Notes under the pieces: generated by a model
Database searches by the model: none
Told to the model about the DNA's origin: nothing
Seen by the model: only the letters and a program-made list of their open reading frames with translations
Part shown: piece by piece, positions 1-8,755 of the stretch
How the letters are laid out: each line of letters begins with the position of its first letter
Numbering within the stretch: the first letter of the stretch is position 1
Source of the DNA: Cellulomonas fimi ATCC 484
GTDB taxonomy: Bacteria; Actinomycetota; Actinomycetes; Actinomycetales; Cellulomonadaceae
Assembly: GCF_000212695.1 (NCBI RefSeq)
Contig: NC_015514.1
Location: 744,001 to 808,000, forward strand
Direction: 5' to 3'
DNA: 64,000 nucleotides
Made by a program: the position numbers and the translations under genes

Positions 1-1
1 C

Positions 2-1201
2 GCCGCGGTCGGCGAGCTCGTGCGCGTGGGCGACGACGTGCTGGCCGAGGTCGTCGCGACCGCCGGCGCCACCGCGCGCTGCATGCCGCTCGGTCCGACG
101 TCCGGCCTGCGCGCCGGGATGCCCGCGCGGCCGCTGCGCGAGCCGCTGCGCGTGCCCGTCGGACCCGGCCTGCTCGGTCGGGTCCTCGACGGGCTGGGCC
201 GGCCCATCGACGGCAAGGGCCCGCTGCGCGCCCGTGCGTGGGTCCCGCTCGACTCGCGTGCACCCCACCCGCTCGAGCGGGCGCGCGTCGACGAGCCGCT
301 CGACCTGGGCGTCCGCGTCCTCGACACGCTCGTCACGGTCGGCCGAGGCCAGCGGCTCGGGCTGTTCGCCGGGTCCGGCGTCGGCAAGTCGAGCCTGCTG
401 TCGATGGTCGCGCGCGGCACCGACGCGGAGGTGTCGGTCATCGCGCTCGTCGGTGAGCGCGGGCGCGAGGTCCGCGAGTTCCTCGAGGACGACCTGGGGC
501 CCGAGGGGCTCGCGCGCAGCGTCGTCGTCATCGCCACGTCCGACGAGCCGCCGCTCGTGCGCCTGCGGTCCGCGTTCCTCGCGACCCGGATCGCGGAGGC
601 GCTGCGCGATGAGGGCCGGCACGCGGTCCTCATGATGGACTCGCTCACCCGCGTCGCCATGGCGCAGCGCGAGATCGGCCTGTCCGTCGGCGAGCCGCCC
701 GCGACCCGCGGGTACCCGCCCTCGACGTTCGCGCTGCTCGCGCAGCTGCTCGAGCGGGCCGGGACGGGCGCGACCGGGTCGGTGACCGGCCTGTACACCG
801 TCCTCGTCGACGGCGACGACCACAACGAGCCGATCGCGGACGCCGCCCGGTCGATCCTCGACGGGCACGTCGTCCTCGACCGCCGGCTCGCGGTCGCCGG
901 TCACTTCCCGAGCGTCGACGCGCTGGGCTCGATCAGCCGCGTCGCATCCCGCGTGACGACCCCCGAGCAGCGCGACGCCGCCCGCCGGCTGCGCGCCGTC
1001 ATGGCCGCGCGCCGGCAGGCGCAGGACCTGCTCGACGTCGGCGCGTACGTCGCGGGCTCGAACCCGCTCGTCGACGCCGCCGTCACGCACGGGCGCGCGA
1101 TCGACGCGTTCCTGCGGCAGGACATCGAGGACGTCGTGCCGTCCGCGCAGGCGTGGGCGCACCTCGCCGCGCTCGTCCAGACCTTGGGGGAGGTGCCGTG
1201 A
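2..1201 (+). CDS. fliI: Flagellar export ATPase FliI (5' end cut by window)
   Basis: ATPase of the flagellar type III export apparatus; it sits at the cytoplasmic gate and energises substrate delivery. The frame is open from base 2 with no start in view, so roughly the first 40 residues are missing; 399 residues are visible against about 440 in the family. Walker A (AGSGVGKSS) lies near visible residue 125 and a Walker B-like segment (VLMMDSLTR) near 212. The motif VGEPPATRGYPPS is typical of FliI/F1-beta-like export ATPases. Its TGA overlaps the GTG of fliJ. It heads the visible part of a six-gene hook/export operon. Confidence 0.95.
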   Translation, partial: AAVGELVRVGDDVLAEVVATAGATARCMPLGPTSGLRAGMPARPLREPLRVPVGPGLLGRVLDGLGRPIDGKGPLRARAWVPLDSRAPHPLERARVDEPLDLGVRVLDTLVTVGRGQRLGLFAGSGVGKSSLLSMVARGTDAEVSVIALVGERGREVREFLEDDLGPEGLARSVVVIATSDEPPLVRLRSAFLATRIAEALRDEGRHAVLMMDSLTRVAMAQREIGLSVGEPPATRGYPPSTFALLAQLLERAGTGATGSVTGLYTVLVDGDDHNEPIADAARSILDGHVVLDRRLAVAGHFPSVDALGSISRVASRVTTPEQRDAARRLRAVMAARRQAQDLLDVGAYVAGSNPLVDAAVTHGRAIDAFLRQDIEDVVPSAQAWAHLAALVQTLGEVP

Positions 1202-1623
1202 CCCGACAGTTCCCGCTCGCCGGGCTGCTGCGCGTGCGCGCGCTCGCCGAGGAGCGCGCCGCGGGCGAGCTCGCCGCCGCGCGCCGCGCCGAGCGGGCCG
1301 CCGCCGAGCGCGCCCGCGAGACGAGGGAGCGCCTGGCGGGCGCGTCGATGCCCGACGTCGCCGACGACCTCGCGTTCCGCGCCTCCGTCGCGAGCCGCGC
1401 GACGCTCGCCGCGCTGCTGCACGAGCACGACGCCGACGTGCAGGTCGCGCAGTCCCGTACCGAGGACCGCACCGGCGCGTGGACCGCGGCCCGCCGCGAG
1501 GCGCGTGCCGTCGAGCGGCTCGAGGAGCGGCACGACGCGACCGTCCGGGCCGAGGAGCTGCACGCCGAGCAGGTCGTGCTCGACGAGGTCGGCGGCCGCC
1601 GCGCCGCGCGGGAGGACGCATGA
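1198..1623 (+). CDS. fliJ: FliJ-like flagellar export chaperone
   Basis: Probable FliJ, the small coiled-coil stalk protein that binds FliI and escorts export substrates. The 141-residue product is almost entirely charged Ala/Arg/Glu-rich helix, as expected for an antiparallel coiled coil. GTG at 1198 overlaps the fliI stop and follows a purine-rich ribosome site (GGGGGAGG, 1186-1193). FliJ proteins diverge strongly, so the name rests on coiled-coil composition, size and position directly after fliI. The product begins VTRQFPLAGLLRVR; the short hydrophobic N terminus followed by charged heptads fits the family. Confidence 0.8.
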   Translation: MTRQFPLAGLLRVRALAEERAAGELAAARRAERAAAERARETRERLAGASMPDVADDLAFRASVASRATLAALLHEHDADVQVAQSRTEDRTGAWTAARREARAVERLEERHDATVRAEELHAEQVVLDEVGGRRAAREDA

Positions 1624-2360
1624 GCCTCGACGGGATCGCCTCCGTGCAGGCGCGCATGGCCGAGCTGCGTTCTCTCGTCGTGCCTGCCCCCGTGGCCTCG
1701 CCGTCGTCCGCCTCGACCGCGGCCGTCGCCGGGGACGCCGTGACCGGGACGACCGGCGCGGCCGACGACTTCACGACGCTGCTCGCGTCGCTCAGCGGGA
1801 CGTCCGGCGCCACCGCGACCACGGCCGGCGGGGGAGCGACCGCGCAGTCGTTCGTCGCCGCGGCCCAGAAGTACGTCGGCGTCCCGTACGTGTGGGGCGG
1901 GGAGTCGCTCGACGAGGGCGGGCTCGACTGCTCGGGTCTGGTGCTGCGCGCGCTCGCCGACGTGGGCGTCACCGACGTCCCGCGCGTCGCGCGCGACCAG
2001 CAGCGCATGGGCGAGCCCGTCGCGTCGCTCGCGCAGGCGCTGCCCGGCGACCTCGTCGTGTTCGGCGGCGGCAACCACATCGGCATCTACCTGGGGGAGG
2101 GGAAGATGGTCGACGCGCCGAAGCCCGGTGCGCACGTCGTCGTCCGGGACGTGTACACGACGCCCACCGCGATCCGTCGGATCCTGCCGCAGCAGTCCGA
2201 GGTCACGGCCGCCGCAGGGTCCGCGACCGGGACGTCGCCGGCGGGTGCGACCGCCACGGCGGCGAGCCAGCGCGTGGCGCTCGAGCTGCTGACCTCGCTC
2301 TCGGGCGGCGCCGCCTCGTCGTCCTCGCTCGCCGTGCCGGCGCTGGGGGTGGCCTCGTGA
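1620..2360 (+). CDS. NlpC/P60 peptidoglycan endopeptidase in the flagellar operon
   Basis: Predicted cysteine peptidase that cuts stem peptides of peptidoglycan, probably to let the rod or hook pass through the wall. ATG at 1620 overlaps the fliJ stop. Residues 1-75 are low-complexity Ala/Ser/Thr; the NlpC/P60 fold starts near residue 76. The catalytic Cys is C104 in LDCSG and the His is H153 in GNHIGIYLG; a later His in GAHVV may complete the site. No clear signal peptide is visible, so export may use the flagellar route (inference). It occupies the place where other bacteria encode the FlgJ muramidase or a similar wall hydrolase. Confidence 0.85.
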   Translation: MSLDGIASVQARMAELRSLVVPAPVASPSSASTAAVAGDAVTGTTGAADDFTTLLASLSGTSGATATTAGGGATAQSFVAAAQKYVGVPYVWGGESLDEGGLDCSGLVLRALADVGVTDVPRVARDQQRMGEPVASLAQALPGDLVVFGGGNHIGIYLGEGKMVDAPKPGAHVVVRDVYTTPTAIRRILPQQSEVTAAAGSATGTSPAGATATAASQRVALELLTSLSGGAASSSSLAVPALGVAS

Positions 2361-3787
2361 GCGCGACCCTCATCCCGCCGGCCGTGCCCGCCGCGTCGAC
2401 GACGCGCGCGCCGCGCCCGGCGGGCGGCACCCCGGCTGCGGGGGACGCGTTCGCGCGCACCTTCGACGCCGTCGCCGCCGCGCAGCCCGGCGGGGACCGC
2501 CCGACCACCGGTGCGGACCGCGCGCCGGGCGACGCCCGGTCGGCCGACCGGGACGCCCGCCCGACGGACCGCGCCGACGGTGCCGACCGCGCCCACCGTG
2601 CCGACCGCACGGCCACGACCGAGCGGCCCGGGGGAGCTGCGGACCGTCCCGCGGACGACACCACGGGGGCCGCCTCGGCCGCGTCGGGCGACCCTGCCAC
2701 CGACCCGTCCGGCACCGACGCGACCGCGTCGGGTGCGGGGTCTGCGGGCGCGGGCGCTCCGGCCGACGCGACCGCCGCCACCGCCCCGGCGGTCGTCCTC
2801 GTCCCGACCGCCGCCGTGCTCGCGGCGGCCGCGGGGACGGTCACCACGACCACCGGTGCGCCGGGAGACACCCTCCCGACCGCCGCTCCGGTGCCCGCCG
2901 CGTCCGCCGTGGGTGCGGCCGCCGTCGTGGACCCCGCCGCTGCCCCGGTCTCGACGACCGTGGCGAGCACCACCGCCGCCGCGCTGCCGACCGATGCGGC
3001 GTCGACCGCACCGGCCACCGGGCCGCTCACCGACGCCGCGGTGACCGGCGCGGCCACCACGACCACGGCCGCGGCTGCGTCGACGACGGCCACGACCCCT
3101 GGGACGAGCGCCCCCGCGACGGGTGCGCCGGCCGCCACGACGAGCGGCACCACGACGACGACCGCCGTGCCGGGGAACGCGGTCACGGCCACGGCGTCGG
3201 GTGACGCCGGACCGTCGGCGCCCGCACCCGCGGACCCGGCGGCCCCCGCGGCCGGACCGTCGACGCCCGCCCCGTCCGGGACGTCGCCGCTCCCGGCCGT
3301 GCCGGTCCCGTCCGCGACCACCACGACCGCCGCCGCGCCGACGACCCCGTCGGCCCCCGTACCCGCGGCCACCCCGGCACCGTTCGCGGAGCAGCTCGGT
3401 GCGCGGCTCACGGCGCTCGGCGGCCTGGCGCACGGGCGGCACGTCCTCACGGTCCCCGTCGACCCCGAGAACCTCGGGCCCGTCCGGGTCGTCGCGCACA
3501 TCGGCCCGGAGTCGGTGCGCGTCGAGCTCGTCGGCGGGACGGAGGCGTCCCGGGAGGCGCTGCGCGGGTCGCTCGCCGACCTGCGCCGCGACCTGAGCCG
3601 CGACCTCGGGGGACTCGACGTGCAGGTCGGCGTCGGTGGCGACGGGCCGTCCCGCGACCCGCGCGACGCCGAGCGCACCCCGGCGTCGCCGTTCGCCCCC
3701 TCGCGCACGTCCGGCGTCGACGCGGCCCCGGCCGCACCGGCCACCGGCCCGGCGCGCACGAGCCAGGGCCTGGAGGTCGACCTGTGA
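2357..3787 (+). CDS. fliK: Flagellar hook-length control protein FliK
   Basis: FliK is a secreted ruler that measures the hook and then binds FlhB to switch export specificity. The 476-residue product starts at GTG 2357, overlapping the previous stop (GTGA). Residues 1 to about 335 are low complexity: a DR-repeat stretch followed by a very long Ala/Thr/Pro region, as expected for an extended ruler. The conserved C-terminal hook domain lies near residues 340-430 and contains LTVPVDPENLGPVRV, the hallmark of Flg_hook (PF02120). Disordered length varies between species, so identity rests on the C-terminal domain and operon position between fliJ and flgD. Confidence 0.88.
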   Translation: MSATLIPPAVPAASTTRAPRPAGGTPAAGDAFARTFDAVAAAQPGGDRPTTGADRAPGDARSADRDARPTDRADGADRAHRADRTATTERPGGAADRPADDTTGAASAASGDPATDPSGTDATASGAGSAGAGAPADATAATAPAVVLVPTAAVLAAAAGTVTTTTGAPGDTLPTAAPVPAASAVGAAAVVDPAAAPVSTTVASTTAAALPTDAASTAPATGPLTDAAVTGAATTTTAAAASTTATTPGTSAPATGAPAATTSGTTTTTAVPGNAVTATASGDAGPSAPAPADPAAPAAGPSTPAPSGTSPLPAVPVPSATTTTAAAPTTPSAPVPAATPAPFAEQLGARLTALGGLAHGRHVLTVPVDPENLGPVRVVAHIGPESVRVELVGGTEASREALRGSLADLRRDLSRDLGGLDVQVGVGGDGPSRDPRDAERTPASPFAPSRTSGVDAAPAAPATGPARTSQGLEVDL

Positions 3788-3860
3788 CCGCCCGTCCCGC
3801 CGCAGACCGCGTCGCCGCCCCCGGGCGCCGGCACCCGCACCCGCTCCCGCAGGAGGCAGC

Positions 3861-4316
3861 ATGAGCATCGACGTCTCGTTCCTCGGCGCGACCAGCCGCA
3901 CGACCGACGCCTCCGGCACGAAGGTCCCCACCAAGGAGCTCGACAAGCAGGCGTTCCTCGACCTGCTCGTCGCCCAGCTGCGCAACCAGGACCCGTCGGC
4001 CCCGATGGACTCCTCGCAGCTCATGACCCAGACGACGCAGCTGTCCACGATGGAGTCGCTCGTCGCCCTGGCCGACACGCAGCGGGAGTCGTTCGCGCTC
4101 CAGATGCGCATGGCCGCCGCCCAGCTCGTCGGGCAGCAGGTCACCTGGACCGACGCCGCCGGCGCGACCCAGAAGGGCGTCGTGACGGCGGTGTCCTACG
4201 CGGGCTCGGTGCCCACCGTGAAGATCGGTGACACGGACGTCACCCTCGACGCGGTCTCCTCCGTCACCTCCGCCGGGACCGCCGGCACGACCACCGCCAC
4301 CGGCGCCAGCGCCTGA
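3861..4316 (+). CDS. flgD: Flagellar hook assembly (cap) protein FlgD
   Basis: FlgD forms the cap that guides polymerisation of hook subunits. ATG at 3861 follows a strong AGGAGG (3851-3856). The 151-residue product has the conserved FlgD N-terminal core: KELDKQAFLDLLVAQL followed by RNQDP and the Gln/Thr-rich LMTQTTQLSTMESL. It is short for FlgD (commonly about 220 residues or more): the C terminus keeps only a single small beta-rich segment around residues 95-140, so the usual tandem FlgD Ig/Tudor-like region is reduced. It lies between fliK and flgE, matching the hook-assembly order. Confidence 0.95.
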   Translation: MSIDVSFLGATSRTTDASGTKVPTKELDKQAFLDLLVAQLRNQDPSAPMDSSQLMTQTTQLSTMESLVALADTQRESFALQMRMAAAQLVGQQVTWTDAAGATQKGVVTAVSYAGSVPTVKIGDTDVTLDAVSSVTSAGTAGTTTATGASA

Positions 4317-4346
4317 CCGCGCAGCACTGACCGAAGGGAATCCCTC

Positions 4347-5525
4347 ATGCTCCGCTCGCTCTTCTCCGGCATCAGCGGTCTGCGCAGCCACCAGACCATG
4401 CTCGACGTCACGGGCAACAACATCGCCAACGTCAACACGACGGGCTTCAAGTCGTCGCAGACGCAGTTCCAGGACACGCTCAGCCAGATGCTGCAGAACG
4501 GCGGCGGCGCGCAGGACGGCGTCGGTGGCACCAACCCGGCGCAGGTCGGCCTGGGCGTGCGCGTCGCGGGCATCACGACGAACTTCACGCAGGGCGCGTC
4601 GCAGATGACGGGCCGCAGCACCGACATGATGATCCAGGGCGACGGCTTCTTCGTGGTCCGCAAGGGTGCCGAGTCGTACTACACGCGCGCCGGGTCGTTC
4701 GACTTCGACTCGACCGGCCAGATGGTGCTGCCGGGCGAGGGTGCGCTCGTGCAGGGCTGGGCCGCGGTGAACGGCGTCGTCGACACCAACGGCCCGCTGA
4801 GCGACCTGCGCGTCCCGGCCGGCACGCTCATGCCGGCCGTCGCGACGTCGACCGCGTCCTACGAGGGCAACCTCGACGCGGCGGCCGCGAACGGCACGAT
4901 CCTCAACCGCACGATCGACGTCTACGACGCGACGGGCAACGTGCGCGAGCTGCAGCTCACGTTCACGAAGGCCGCGGCGGGCTGGTCGGTCGCCGCCACG
5001 GACGGCACCGCGACGGTCGTCGCCGCGCCCATGACGTTCGCTGCCGACGGCTCGCTCACCACGCCGACGACCCTCACGGTCGGTGGTGTGGCGGTCGACA
5101 TCTCCGACCTCACGGGCTTCGCGGGCATCGACTCGGTGAAGGCGCGCACGCAGAACGGCCAGGCGGCGGGCACGCTCCAGTCGTTCGCCCTCGGCGCCGA
5201 CGGCACGATCACGGGCGCGTTCAGCAACGGCCTCAAGCAGACCATCGGCCGCCTCGCGATCGGCTCGTTCACCAACCCGTCGGGCCTGGAGAAGGCGGGC
5301 GGCTCGCTGTTCCGCACGTCCGTGAACTCGGGGGACCCGCAGGTCGGCCCCGCGGGCACGGGCGGCCGCGGCACGCTCGCGGGCGGTGCGCTGGAGATGT
5401 CGAACGTCGACCTGTCGAGCGAGTTCACCAGCCTGATCATCGCCCAGCGCGGATTCCAGGCGAACAGCCGCGTCATCACGACGTCCGACGAGGTCCTCCA
5501 GGAGCTGGTGAACCTCAAGCGCTGA
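4347..5525 (+). CDS. flgE: Flagellar hook protein FlgE
   Basis: Structural subunit of the hook, the universal joint between rod and filament. ATG at 4347 follows GAAGGGA (4333-4339). The 392-residue product has the N-terminal rod/hook motif (MLRSLFSGISGLRSHQ, then DVTGNNIANVNTTGFKSS) and the matching C-terminal helix (SLIIAQRGFQANSRVI, then TSDEVLQELVNLKR); the variable D1/D2 region lies between. Length is normal for FlgE. It is the last gene of the operon, and a perfect 16-bp hairpin follows 28 bases after the stop. Confidence 0.97.
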   Translation: MLRSLFSGISGLRSHQTMLDVTGNNIANVNTTGFKSSQTQFQDTLSQMLQNGGGAQDGVGGTNPAQVGLGVRVAGITTNFTQGASQMTGRSTDMMIQGDGFFVVRKGAESYYTRAGSFDFDSTGQMVLPGEGALVQGWAAVNGVVDTNGPLSDLRVPAGTLMPAVATSTASYEGNLDAAAANGTILNRTIDVYDATGNVRELQLTFTKAAAGWSVAATDGTATVVAAPMTFAADGSLTTPTTLTVGGVAVDISDLTGFAGIDSVKARTQNGQAAGTLQSFALGADGTITGAFSNGLKQTIGRLAIGSFTNPSGLEKAGGSLFRTSVNSGDPQVGPAGTGGRGTLAGGALEMSNVDLSSEFTSLIIAQRGFQANSRVITTSDEVLQELVNLKR

Positions 5526-5552
5526 CCCGCGCCGCCCCCCGGCGACGTGACG

Positions 5553-5588
5553 GAGAGGGACCCGGTGCGCGTGCACCGGGTCCCTCTC
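5553..5588. terminator. Strong hairpin terminator between flgE and the convergent gene
   Basis: Perfect 16-bp inverted repeat, GAGAGGGACCCGGTGC paired with GCACCGGGTCCCTCTC around a four-base loop GCGT. It lies 28 bases after the flgE stop and 40 bases from the stop of the minus-strand gene at 5628, so it can end transcripts from both sides. There is no long T run, which is usual for high-GC actinobacteria. Confidence 0.88.
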
Positions 5589-5627
5589 GTCTGCGCCGGC
5601 AGCGGCTGCCCTGTCCGCGCGAGCGGG

Positions 5628-6797
5628 TCAGCCGAGCAGGGCGACCACGCGCGGGTCGTCGAGCGCGACCGGCTGGACCGTCTGCGCGAGCGCGAGGGCG
5701 TCGTCCAGGGTCGGTGCACCCATGAGCAGGTAGGTGCGCGTGCCGTCGGACCAGCGCAGAGCGGAGCCGCCCTCGTGCCCGGAGCTCCACACCGCCACGC
5801 GGCCGTCGAGGGTCGTGACCTGCCGCCCGGGGATCGCCCAGGACAGCGCGGACTCGACGGGCTCGGCCGCACCGACCTCGACGTGCAGCGACATCACGCC
5901 CGCGGGCACGCCGTCGTCGTACCCGTCGCCGTCCGCGTCGACGGGCTCCGCATCCCCGTACCCGAGGTCCCATGCGATGACCCGGCTCGGGCCGGGCGCG
6001 GGCGCCGCCTGGTCGGCCACCCGCTGCATCCCCGGTGCCGTCGCGTCGGGCGCGACGGTCGTGCCCGACAGCGGCACGGTGTCGAGCCAGGCGGTGAGCG
6101 CGGGCACGTCGAGGCCGTTCGCGACGACGAACCAGCGGGTCCCGTCGGGCTCGACCCAGGTCACGAAGTGGTGCCCGGCGTCGGGCGACAACGTGCGGCC
6201 GGACTGCCCGCGGACGGTGAGGTCGTCGGGGGCCTGCAGGCCGGGCCACGGGTCGGCGACGTCGGGGTACAGCGAGATCCCGCCTGAGCCGTCGGGGGCG
6301 TAGAACACGGCGGCCGGCACGGCCTGCCCGCACGGGAAGTCGGACACCTCGATGCCGAGCCGCACCGGCTCGACGTCGCGCAGCGTGCGCGCCGCCGCGT
6401 CGAGGCCGGGGGTGTCGAGCAGCTCCCGCGCGGGCTGCTGGTAGCCGCCGCCGCCCCGCAGGACGTCGGTGAGGCACCGGGCGTCGCCGGCCGCCGCGGC
6501 GGGCAGCGGGAACATGCCGGACATCGCGCCGGCGGGCGGGGCGGTGTCGGTGCCGCGGTCCGTCAGGGCAGGGCCGACGACCACGGCGACGCCGGTCAGC
6601 ACGACGGCCGCCGCGCCGACGAGCACCACGCGCCCGGCCCGTCGGGTGCGGCCGGGCCGGACGGCGCCGCCGAGCGGCAGGTCCGCGTGCCCGTCGGCGG
6701 CCCACCTGCCGACGAGCTCGTGGGCGGCGGCGAGACCGTCCGGGTCGACGGGCGCGGCGGGGGCGAGCGATCGGACGCGGTCGAGGATGTCGGTCAC
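5628..6797 (-). CDS. Single-pass membrane protein paired with an ECF sigma factor (putative anti-sigma partner)
   Basis: The 389-residue product starts at GTG 6797, overlapping the stop of the sigma-factor gene by four bases (GTGA), so the two are co-translated. About 50 cytoplasmic residues come first, then one membrane helix near residues 55-75 (VVLVGAAAVVLTGVAVVVG), then a large extracytoplasmic region with two Cys and many aromatic residues. No HxxxCxxC zinc anti-sigma motif is visible in the N-terminal segment. Role as anti-sigma or sensor is inferred from gene pairing and topology; the extracellular domain was not recognised. Confidence 0.7.
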   Translation of the reverse strand: MTDILDRVRSLAPAAPVDPDGLAAAHELVGRWAADGHADLPLGGAVRPGRTRRAGRVVLVGAAAVVLTGVAVVVGPALTDRGTDTAPPAGAMSGMFPLPAAAAGDARCLTDVLRGGGGYQQPARELLDTPGLDAAARTLRDVEPVRLGIEVSDFPCGQAVPAAVFYAPDGSGGISLYPDVADPWPGLQAPDDLTVRGQSGRTLSPDAGHHFVTWVEPDGTRWFVVANGLDVPALTAWLDTVPLSGTTVAPDATAPGMQRVADQAAPAPGPSRVIAWDLGYGDAEPVDADGDGYDDGVPAGVMSLHVEVGAAEPVESALSWAIPGRQVTTLDGRVAVWSSGHEGGSALRWSDGTRTYLLMGAPTLDDALALAQTVQPVALDDPRVVALLG

Positions 6798-7333
6798 GGG
6801 GTGCTCCCGGGGACGAGGCGCAGGGCGGTGGTGTCGGGGGTGCCGTCCGCGGCCCGGGTGAGCCGCCGGCGGGCGCGGGACAGGCGCATCTTGAACGCGG
6901 CGGGGGAGCAGCCGAGCACCTCGGCGGCCTGGGCTGCGGTCAGCCCGTCCCACGCGACGAGCAGGACTGCCTCCCGGTCGGACGTGCTCAGGTCGGCCAG
7001 GGCGCGCAGCAGCGCCTGCCGCTCGGCGACCGCGGCGGCGGGGTCGTCGGGCGGTGGTGGTGCGAGAGCCGCGAGCACCCCGTGGAGCTGGCGCGCGCGG
7101 TAGGCGGAGCGGCGGTGGTTGCGCAGCGTGTTGCGGGCGACGACGAGGAGCCACGGCAGGGCGTCGCCGGGCACGTCGGCGAGCCGGCGCCACGCGACGA
7201 GGAACGTCTCGGCGACGACCTCCTGCGCGGTGTCGCGGTCGACGTGCCGCAGGGTCCACGCCTGCACGCGCGGCGCGTGCTGCTCCCACAGGGCGGCGAA
7301 CCGCTGCGCGTCGGTCGGGGGTGAGGTGCTCAC
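6794..7333 (-). CDS. ECF-type RNA polymerase sigma factor
   Basis: Sigma-70 family factor of the extracytoplasmic function group, 179 residues. Region 2 is seen as DTAQEVVAETFLVAWRRL followed by the LPWLLVVARNTLRNHRRS segment that contacts the -10 element. Region 4 is the helix-turn-helix near residues 120-165 (LSTSDREAVLLVAWDGL, then AAQAAEVLGCSPAAFKMR). GTG 7333 is chosen because it precedes all of region 2 and gives a normal length; no clear ribosome site is visible. The downstream overlapping gene encodes a membrane protein likely to control its activity. It interrupts the two flagellar blocks, but no link to motility is visible. Confidence 0.92.
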   Translation of the reverse strand: MSTSPPTDAQRFAALWEQHAPRVQAWTLRHVDRDTAQEVVAETFLVAWRRLADVPGDALPWLLVVARNTLRNHRRSAYRARQLHGVLAALAPPPPDDPAAAVAERQALLRALADLSTSDREAVLLVAWDGLTAAQAAEVLGCSPAAFKMRLSRARRRLTRAADGTPDTTALRLVPGSTP

Positions 7334-7458
7334 ACCGGGGAAGTGTCCGGCACGGGCCAGGGGTAACAGGCACCGGTCGCGGCGTGGAAGGTCTGTCGCG
7401 GAGGGGGCGACCGACCTGCCACGCCGCGGGCCTCTCGGCCCGACCGGCCCGCGGGCCG

Positions 7459-8610
7459 CTACAGGAGTGAGCGGTACAGGGCCTCGATGTCGGCGACGGA
7501 CGCCTCGCGGGGGTTGCCGCCCGCGCACACGTCCTCGAACGCGGCCTTGGCGAGCGCGGCGACGTCCGACTCCGTGGCGCCGACCTCCGACAGCCGGGTC
7601 GGGTTGCCGAGGTCGCGCGTGAGGGCGGCGACGGCCTCGACGGCGGCGGACCGGGCCTCCTCGAGCGGCAGCGTGTGCGCGTCCTCGACGCCGAACGCGG
7701 CGGCGACGTCGCGGTACTTCTCCCCGGTCGCGGGGGCGTTGAACGCCATGACGGGCGCGAGCAGGATGCCGTTGGCGACGCCGTGCGGTGCCGAGTAGAA
7801 CGCACCGAGCGGGTGCGCCATGGCGTGCACGAGGCCGAGCCCGACGTTGGAGTAGCCCATGCCCGCGACGTACTGCCCGAGGGCCATGCGCTCGGCGGCG
7901 GCGGCGTCCCCGTCGGCCGCGGCCTGCAGCGACCCGGCGATGACCTGGATCGCCTTGAGGTGGAACAGGTCGGACAGCTCCCAGGCGCCCTTCGTCACGT
8001 ACCCCTCGATGGCGTGCGTGAGGGCGTCCAGTCCCGTGGCGACCTTGAGGGCGCGCGGGGCGGTGGACATCATCTGCGGGTCGACGACGGCGAGGACGGG
8101 GATGTCGTGCGGGTCGACGCACACGAACTTGCGCTGCCGCTCGACGTCGGTGATGACGTAGTTGATGGTCGTCTCGGACGCGGTGCCCGCGGTCGTGGGG
8201 ACGGCGACGATCGGCACCGACGGGTTGCGGGTGGGGGCGACGCCCTCGAGCGAGCGCACGTCGGAGAACTCGGGGTTGGCGGTGATGATGCCGATCGCCT
8301 TGCAGGTGTCCTGCGGCGAGCCGCCGCCGATCGCGACGAGCACGTCCGCGCCGGACGCGGCGAAGGCGGCGACGCCGGCCTGGACGTCCTCGATGGGCGG
8401 GTTGGGCCGCACGTCGTCGTAGACGTCGTACGGGAGGCCCGCCGCGTCGAGCAGGGCCGTCACGCGCCCCGCGACGCCGCTCTCGACGAGCGCCCGGTCG
8501 GTGACGACGAACGCCTTGGTGACGCCGCGGCGGGCGAGCTCGTCGGGGATCACCTCGATCGCTCCTGCGCCGAAGTAGGCCGTCTGGTTCCAGATCATCC
8601 GCTGCGCCAC
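7459..8610 (-). CDS. fucO: Lactaldehyde reductase / 1,2-propanediol oxidoreductase (iron-dependent alcohol dehydrogenase)
   Basis: Group III iron-containing alcohol dehydrogenase that reduces L-lactaldehyde to 1,2-propanediol with NADH at the end of fucose or rhamnose breakdown. The 383-residue length equals FucO of E. coli. Nucleotide-binding GGGSPQD and the VPTTAGTASETT segment are present, as are the metal ligands in DALTHAIEG and HAMAHPLGAFYSAPHG (one Asp and three His). GTG 8610 follows AAAGGAG in the reverse strand. It stands alone with a LacI-type operator-like site just upstream, suggesting sugar-responsive control. No fucose or rhamnose genes are adjacent, so the physiological substrate is inferred. 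Confidence 0.92.
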   Translation of the reverse strand: MAQRMIWNQTAYFGAGAIEVIPDELARRGVTKAFVVTDRALVESGVAGRVTALLDAAGLPYDVYDDVRPNPPIEDVQAGVAAFAASGADVLVAIGGGSPQDTCKAIGIITANPEFSDVRSLEGVAPTRNPSVPIVAVPTTAGTASETTINYVITDVERQRKFVCVDPHDIPVLAVVDPQMMSTAPRALKVATGLDALTHAIEGYVTKGAWELSDLFHLKAIQVIAGSLQAAADGDAAAAERMALGQYVAGMGYSNVGLGLVHAMAHPLGAFYSAPHGVANGILLAPVMAFNAPATGEKYRDVAAAFGVEDAHTLPLEEARSAAVEAVAALTRDLGNPTRLSEVGATESDVAALAKAAFEDVCAGGNPREASVADIEALYRSLL

Positions 8611-8629
8611 GATGCACCGCTCCTTTGCG

Positions 8630-8641
8630 TGAAACGTTCCA
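8630..8641. promoter_or_regulatory. LacI/GalR-type operator-like palindrome before fucO
   Basis: TGAAACGTTCCA is a 12-base near-palindrome with a central CG; only one base pair is mismatched. LacI-family regulators typically bind such CG-centred sites. It lies 20-31 bases upstream of the fucO start, just before the ribosome site, where bound repressor would block transcription. It is a single short match, so moderate confidence only. Confidence 0.45.
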
Positions 8642-8755
8642 ACCATTCCACGCCACCCGGGCGTCCCACGGGCGGGATCAAGGTCCCGACAGGCCTGCGA
8701 CCTGCGGCGACACGCCGCGCTGTGACACGAGTGCGCGGCTCGTCGGCCGGAAACC

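Noticed and set aside
4316-4346. FliA-type promoter before flgE (ACCGAA at 4330-4335)
   Set aside because: No CTCA at the required distance; flgE is explained as part of the fliI-flgE operon.
5553-5588. Regulatory RNA or riboswitch downstream of flgE
   Set aside because: A single perfect stem-loop between convergent genes is simply explained as a terminator.
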